Origin: Adineta ricciae
Lineage: Eukaryota > Rotifera > Eurotatoria > Adinetida > Adinetidae
Reading direction: 5' to 3'
DNA: 64,000 nt
Assembly: GCA_905250025.1 (NCBI GenBank)
Contig: CAJNOJ010000035.1
Coordinates: 186,001-250,000, forward strand
Shown: positions 61,001-64,000 of the stretch, piece after piece
Position numbering within the stretch: the stretch's first letter is position 1
Layout: every line of letters starts with the position of its first letter
The notes under the pieces: generated by a model
What the model saw: the letters and a program-made list of their open reading frames with translations, nothing else
Database searches by the model: none
Told to the model about the DNA's origin: nothing
Program-made: the position numbers and the translations under genes

Positions 61001-61418
61001 CGGATGCAATGTATTTCTTGGCATTTTCATAGGATTGCTTTTGCAACTAAATATGCAACGAATTTCTTTGTTTTCTCTCAAAAGTGAAAGCTGTTACCCT
61101 ATACAATTCATTTCGTGGCCTTCGATTTCGTTCACCCGATTCCGATGAAGTTTCGAATGTTTTGTTCAACTAAAATCTAACTGTAATACTTTAACTATTC
61201 AGTTGAGCTTTGGCTTACTCTCTTCATTGGAGCTAAAATTGATGAACCTAAAAGGAAAATTGTGTGTCTCGTTAATAGAGAAATAGTCAGTTCGAGTTAC
61301 TGGTTGGTGTGAAACTTAACGCTCTATTGACGTTTCTATGCTTTGGTAATAAACGATCAAGATATGAACTACTTTTAAAATCCTTTGAAATCAAAAGATT
61401 CGCGGCTGTTGCTGCCAT
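58043..61418 (-). CDS. OSBPL8: oxysterol-binding-protein-related protein, ORP5/8 type
   Basis: Eighteen coding exons in transcription order: 61301-61418, 61219-61247, 61098-61169, 60858-61046, 60766-60808, 60637-60716, 60486-60570, 60082-60431, 59840-60024, 59638-59719, 59494-59592, 59345-59441, 59195-59293, 59038-59135, 58855-58980, 58699-58799, 58455-58640, 58043-58400. They encode about 798 residues. A PH domain ([20 protein letters not shown]) is followed by a Ser/Thr/Asp-rich linker and the lipid-binding domain, whose fingerprint EQ-ISHHPP spans a splice site. [17 protein letters not shown] and SGHWDDEI follow. A C-terminal membrane anchor ([20 protein letters not shown]) is diagnostic of ORP5/8, which exchange phosphatidylserine and PI4P at ER-plasma-membrane contacts. 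A 60-nt 5'-UTR intron (61424-61483) precedes the start. Confidence 0.94.
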
Positions 61419-61489
61419 TGATGCTAGAATTTTATAAAAGCATATAAAACGAGCCTTTTTCTGTAATTAAACATGGCACTTACCTTTAG

Positions 61490-62032
61490 AAAAGTCGAAC
61501 TGCTAGTGTAAATATAAAATATTACAATAGCAGAGAAAGAAAAGCAACAAGGTTCTCTTCATTCTCTCTCGTTTTCTTTCTCAGATAATAAGAACAATGC
61601 TATTGGTTTTGATAATTATAACAATGAAACTACTTCCTTTTGTGCTATTCTCCTTCTTCTGCACTTACTTCATCGTCGACAGGATGCGCACACACGATCA
61701 CAATTCGAACCTAGTATTTCGTTTAAGAATATAGATAGATTTCTGACATCCTTTTCCCTTTTCTCGTATATATTAAATTTATTCCCAAATGTCGGCATGA
61801 TTCTGTTTTTTTCATTAGACCATGAAGCTATTTTAATACACTCTATGTTTGCTTTTCTCTCGCCTATGGAATATCTGCTTATTTGCAATTGAAATTCATT
61901 TGTTTGTTTTTTCATGATTTTACCGTCAGTCATCGTATAAAACTCAGAATAAGAAAATTACAATGATGATAACAAAATATGTATGGATATTTATTATACA
62001 TGTAGAAAAAAAAAGAGGAAACAATTGAATAA
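61490..62032. other. intergenic
   Basis: 5' UTR/promoter of the ORP gene and the 3' end of GPKOW. An 87-codon minus-strand frame at 61670-61933 lacks family resemblance and is not called. Confidence 0.4.
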
Positions 62033-63160
62033 TTAATGCCGCTTTGATCGATTTCTGTCGTCATCTCGATGGCGATGATGCTTTCGGTCGTGATCATCAT
62101 TTTTAGATGAACGATGATGTTTACGATCACGTTCACGGTCGCGATCGTCACCAGAACTAGTGCTCTTCGTCTCAGATCGATGGTAATCTTTGATCAGTCG
62201 TTCACTTGTTTCTTTATCCACCCGATCAGCTTTGGATTTATTGACATATTTGCTATATTTGAGAAATTCCTTTTCTGTCACTAATTTAACGCTATACTGT
62301 GATATCGATATGACTTCTTTCTTCTTGTTTGTACCACTAACAGCTAATGAAACGGTTAAACGAGTAACATCTTCGTCAATGGATTCAATTGTACCATATA
62401 AATCTTGATGAGGACCTTTCTCAATAAGAACAAAAGCTCCTTTTTCAAAGCATAGATCATCTTTTTCGTCAATGCCAGCTTGTTTTAAATTACGTTTCAA
62501 TTGATTAATTTTTTCTAAAACTTTTCGATCGGCACCTAAACCAAGACCGCGAGGACGAGTTTCGGGAACAAAAACATCGACTTGTTTCTTATTTGATATA
62601 CCAAGGCCAGAATCTTCTTTATAACCCATGCCACGTAAAACAGCCATACCAAAGTCTTCGATTGGAACCTGTTCGTAATCAGCGTTTTCAACTTCTTTTT
62701 CTTCTTCAGGTTCCTTTGCATTGTTTTCTTCGTCCGTGTTAATCATAAACGTGTTCGCTGAATCTTGTTCGATTGTATGTACACGAACGGGTCCGTTCTC
62801 ATTTCGTTCATTCCAAGCTTCGTTAGCGGCTTGGGCATCAAGAATGAGTGCACGTTTCGCTTCATCTTCTAATTGATTCATTTCCATTCCATTTGATGTC
62901 GTCTTCTTTTTACTTTCTATTTTCATTTTGAAAAATTGATTATGAGCGTTTGGTTGACTAGGTATAACTAATTCTTTCTTTTTTACAACTGGTGCATTGC
63001 CTTTAAGTTCACCATTGTCAAAACCGGTTACAAGTTCTAATTGCTGATCATTTGTATTGGATGTCGATGTGTCAAACTGACTGGATGCTGATGCCAGATT
63101 GTTCAGAGCAGGCCGCTTGAAACCACCCAGTTTGAAAGTGACACGTGCAGGTTCAGACAT
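62033..63160 (-). CDS. GPKOW: G-patch and KOW motif spliceosomal protein
   Basis: An intronless frame starting at the ATG at 63158-63160 (MSEPARVTFKLGGF) encodes 375 residues. GPKOW/Spp2 activates the DEAH helicase DHX16/Prp2 during spliceosome activation. The Spp2-type G-patch is plain (VPIEDFGMAVLRGMGYKEDS, then GLGISNKK and RPRGLGLGAD). A KOW-type segment follows (KGAFVLIEKGPHQDLYGTIE). The C-terminus is an Arg/Asp/His-rich tail (DRDRERDRKHHRSSKNDDHD), usual for spliceosomal factors. An upstream in-frame Met would add 20 residues, but the family starts at SEPARVTFKL-type sequence. A CTGTAG acceptor 7 nt upstream of this ATG also favours it. Confidence 0.93.
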   Translation of the reverse strand: MSEPARVTFKLGGFKRPALNNLASASSQFDTSTSNTNDQQLELVTGFDNGELKGNAPVVKKKELVIPSQPNAHNQFFKMKIESKKKTTSNGMEMNQLEDEAKRALILDAQAANEAWNERNENGPVRVHTIEQDSANTFMINTDEENNAKEPEEEKEVENADYEQVPIEDFGMAVLRGMGYKEDSGLGISNKKQVDVFVPETRPRGLGLGADRKVLEKINQLKRNLKQAGIDEKDDLCFEKGAFVLIEKGPHQDLYGTIESIDEDVTRLTVSLAVSGTNKKKEVISISQYSVKLVTEKEFLKYSKYVNKSKADRVDKETSERLIKDYHRSETKSTSSGDDRDRERDRKHHRSSKNDDHDRKHHRHRDDDRNRSKRH

Positions 63161-63827
63161 TTTGTGACTACAGATCAATGTGCAATGGAGAACGGTGTGT
63201 CTGAACGAGTATATTGTCAACCAAATAGTTTTCTACACGGCACTGTCGAAATTAATCTCATCTTTCTTGGTGAAACTTTCATTCGATGATGTATGAACAA
63301 AACAATAAAGAAAGCCACTTTCTGCGTCCGTTCGATGTACGATGTAGATGTCGCCATCATTCACGAAAAGTATCGTATTTTTTTGTTTTAGGAATCATAT
63401 TAGCATTATTGCTTTTAAGGTTATATTTGAGGGAAATATTCCGTTGTACAAGAAAATATTTGAATGTGTATTAAATTCATTTGTAGAGAATGTGCACAGA
63501 ATATCTGCGATTTCTGTTGTACACACGCTAATTCATACACTCTATACTACGTATACTTTTGCACTCTGATTCAAGGTTTGGAAAATTAGCTAATATTTAT
63601 AAAATCATGTTTATTACTCCTTAAATCACACCAGTGTGATTTTCCCGTTTTTCTATTCGTGGTTTTGGTTCAGTTTGAATACGTCATTCGAGTTTATTTG
63701 GTTAAAATATTTTTTCCATTGGCAATATAAACCTGAGTTCTTTTATCCAGCGATGAAGCTTAGTTGTCTTGTATAAACTGATATATTTTATTCTTTAAAT
63801 CAAAATGCATATCTAGATTACATAGAT
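63161..63827. other. intergenic
   Basis: 5' region of GPKOW and following AT-rich DNA. A perfect inverted repeat of 9-bp arms lies at 63623-63642. Short frames at 63286-63569 are unsupported. Confidence 0.4.
63623..63642. repeat. short palindrome
   Basis: AAATCACAC and GTGTGATTT flank two bases. It could be a binding site for a dimeric factor or a chance palindrome. Confidence 0.5.
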
Positions 63828-64000
63828 CTAAGGAAAGTGTATCCATGCATTTTCCTCTATAGTGCCATTGCCGTAATATTCGACGGTTACACGTTGAAAA
63901 GCACCAGCACCTTTAATCGCCTCCAGTATTTCGGCCATAGACGAATCTACATTCCACTTTGTTGTGCTGTCGAAACCAGTTGCCATGCTTGATTCGAAGC
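63828..64000 (-). CDS. unidentified ORF, partial at window edge
   Basis: On the minus strand an open frame enters from beyond 64000 and ends at a TAG at 63828-63830. It contains MATGFDSTTKWNVDSSMAEI, then KGAGAFQRVTVEYYGNGT, and ends ENAWIHFP. The composition is balanced and protein-like. If translation starts at the internal Met the product has 52 residues; the frame stays open upstream, so it may be the C-terminus of a longer protein. Family not recognised. Confidence 0.45.
   Translation of the reverse strand, partial: FESSMATGFDSTTKWNVDSSMAEILEAIKGAGAFQRVTVEYYGNGTIEENAWIHFP

Noticed and set aside
61670..61933. 87-codon minus-strand frame between ORP and GPKOW
   Set aside because: No family resemblance and composition like spacer; not linked by splice sites to either neighbour.
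1..64000. Transposons, CRISPR arrays and tRNA genes
   Set aside because: I saw no transposase, reverse transcriptase, long terminal repeat, spacer-repeat array or convincing tRNA box pair. A dedicated search could still find short elements.

Overview
The window is nuclear DNA of a small, gene-dense animal genome, most probably a rotifer and perhaps a bdelloid. That placement is inference. It rests on animal-only genes (calcium-channel alpha-2/delta subunit, MADD, SLC28, ORP5/8-type protein), AT-rich DNA, introns that are nearly all about 48-65 nt, very short intergenic gaps, and an F-box protein of a style I associate with rotifers. I see no operons, CRISPR arrays, recognisable transposons or viral genes. 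Twenty-four protein genes and one 5S rRNA gene can be supported. For nearly all of them I built exon models by hand, choosing GT-AG introns that keep both the reading frame and family similarity.

Layout. 1-1532 is the 3' end of a MADD-like Rab3 exchange factor. 2781-3173 is a small secreted, neuropeptide-like precursor. 4952-7437 is a copper amine oxidase. 7963-14879 is a 28-exon alpha-2/delta subunit. 15631-16823 (minus) is cofilin/ADF. 17489-21164 is a GCP5-like gamma-tubulin complex protein. 21951-23117 and 24100-26332 are two low-complexity proteins I cannot name, the second built on a recurring tyrosine motif. 26441-31254 is a minus-strand cluster: a two-EF-hand protein, an F-box protein, YRDC and a CK1-like kinase. 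31872-32821 is a small LDLa-type membrane protein. 32983-35140 (minus) is a proline-rich protein.

36081-46435 is the most striking locus: a secreted protein of about 2,850 residues made of some 35 sushi-like modules with Thr-rich linkers. Its central units repeat every 600 bp, introns included. After it come a short major-vault-protein-like gene (46770-48205, minus), an SLC28 nucleoside transporter (48596-51272, minus), an unknown gene (51698-52654), KGD4/MRPS36 (52771-53215, minus), PPIL2 (53387-55505, minus), a lone 5S rRNA gene (56250-56366), a membrane-anchored chitin-deacetylase-like protein that has lost catalytic residues (56518-57986), an ORP5/8-like lipid-transfer protein (58043-61418, minus), GPKOW (62033-63160, minus) and a partial ORF running off the right edge.

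The genes do not form one pathway. Most are housekeeping or signalling genes arranged independently, with convergent 3' ends often less than 400 bp apart. Best candidates for something new: the sushi array with its homogenised repeats, the neuropeptide-like precursor, the short vault-like protein, the inactive-looking deacetylase, the tyrosine-motif repeat protein, and the amine oxidase with a fungal/bacterial-style N-terminus.
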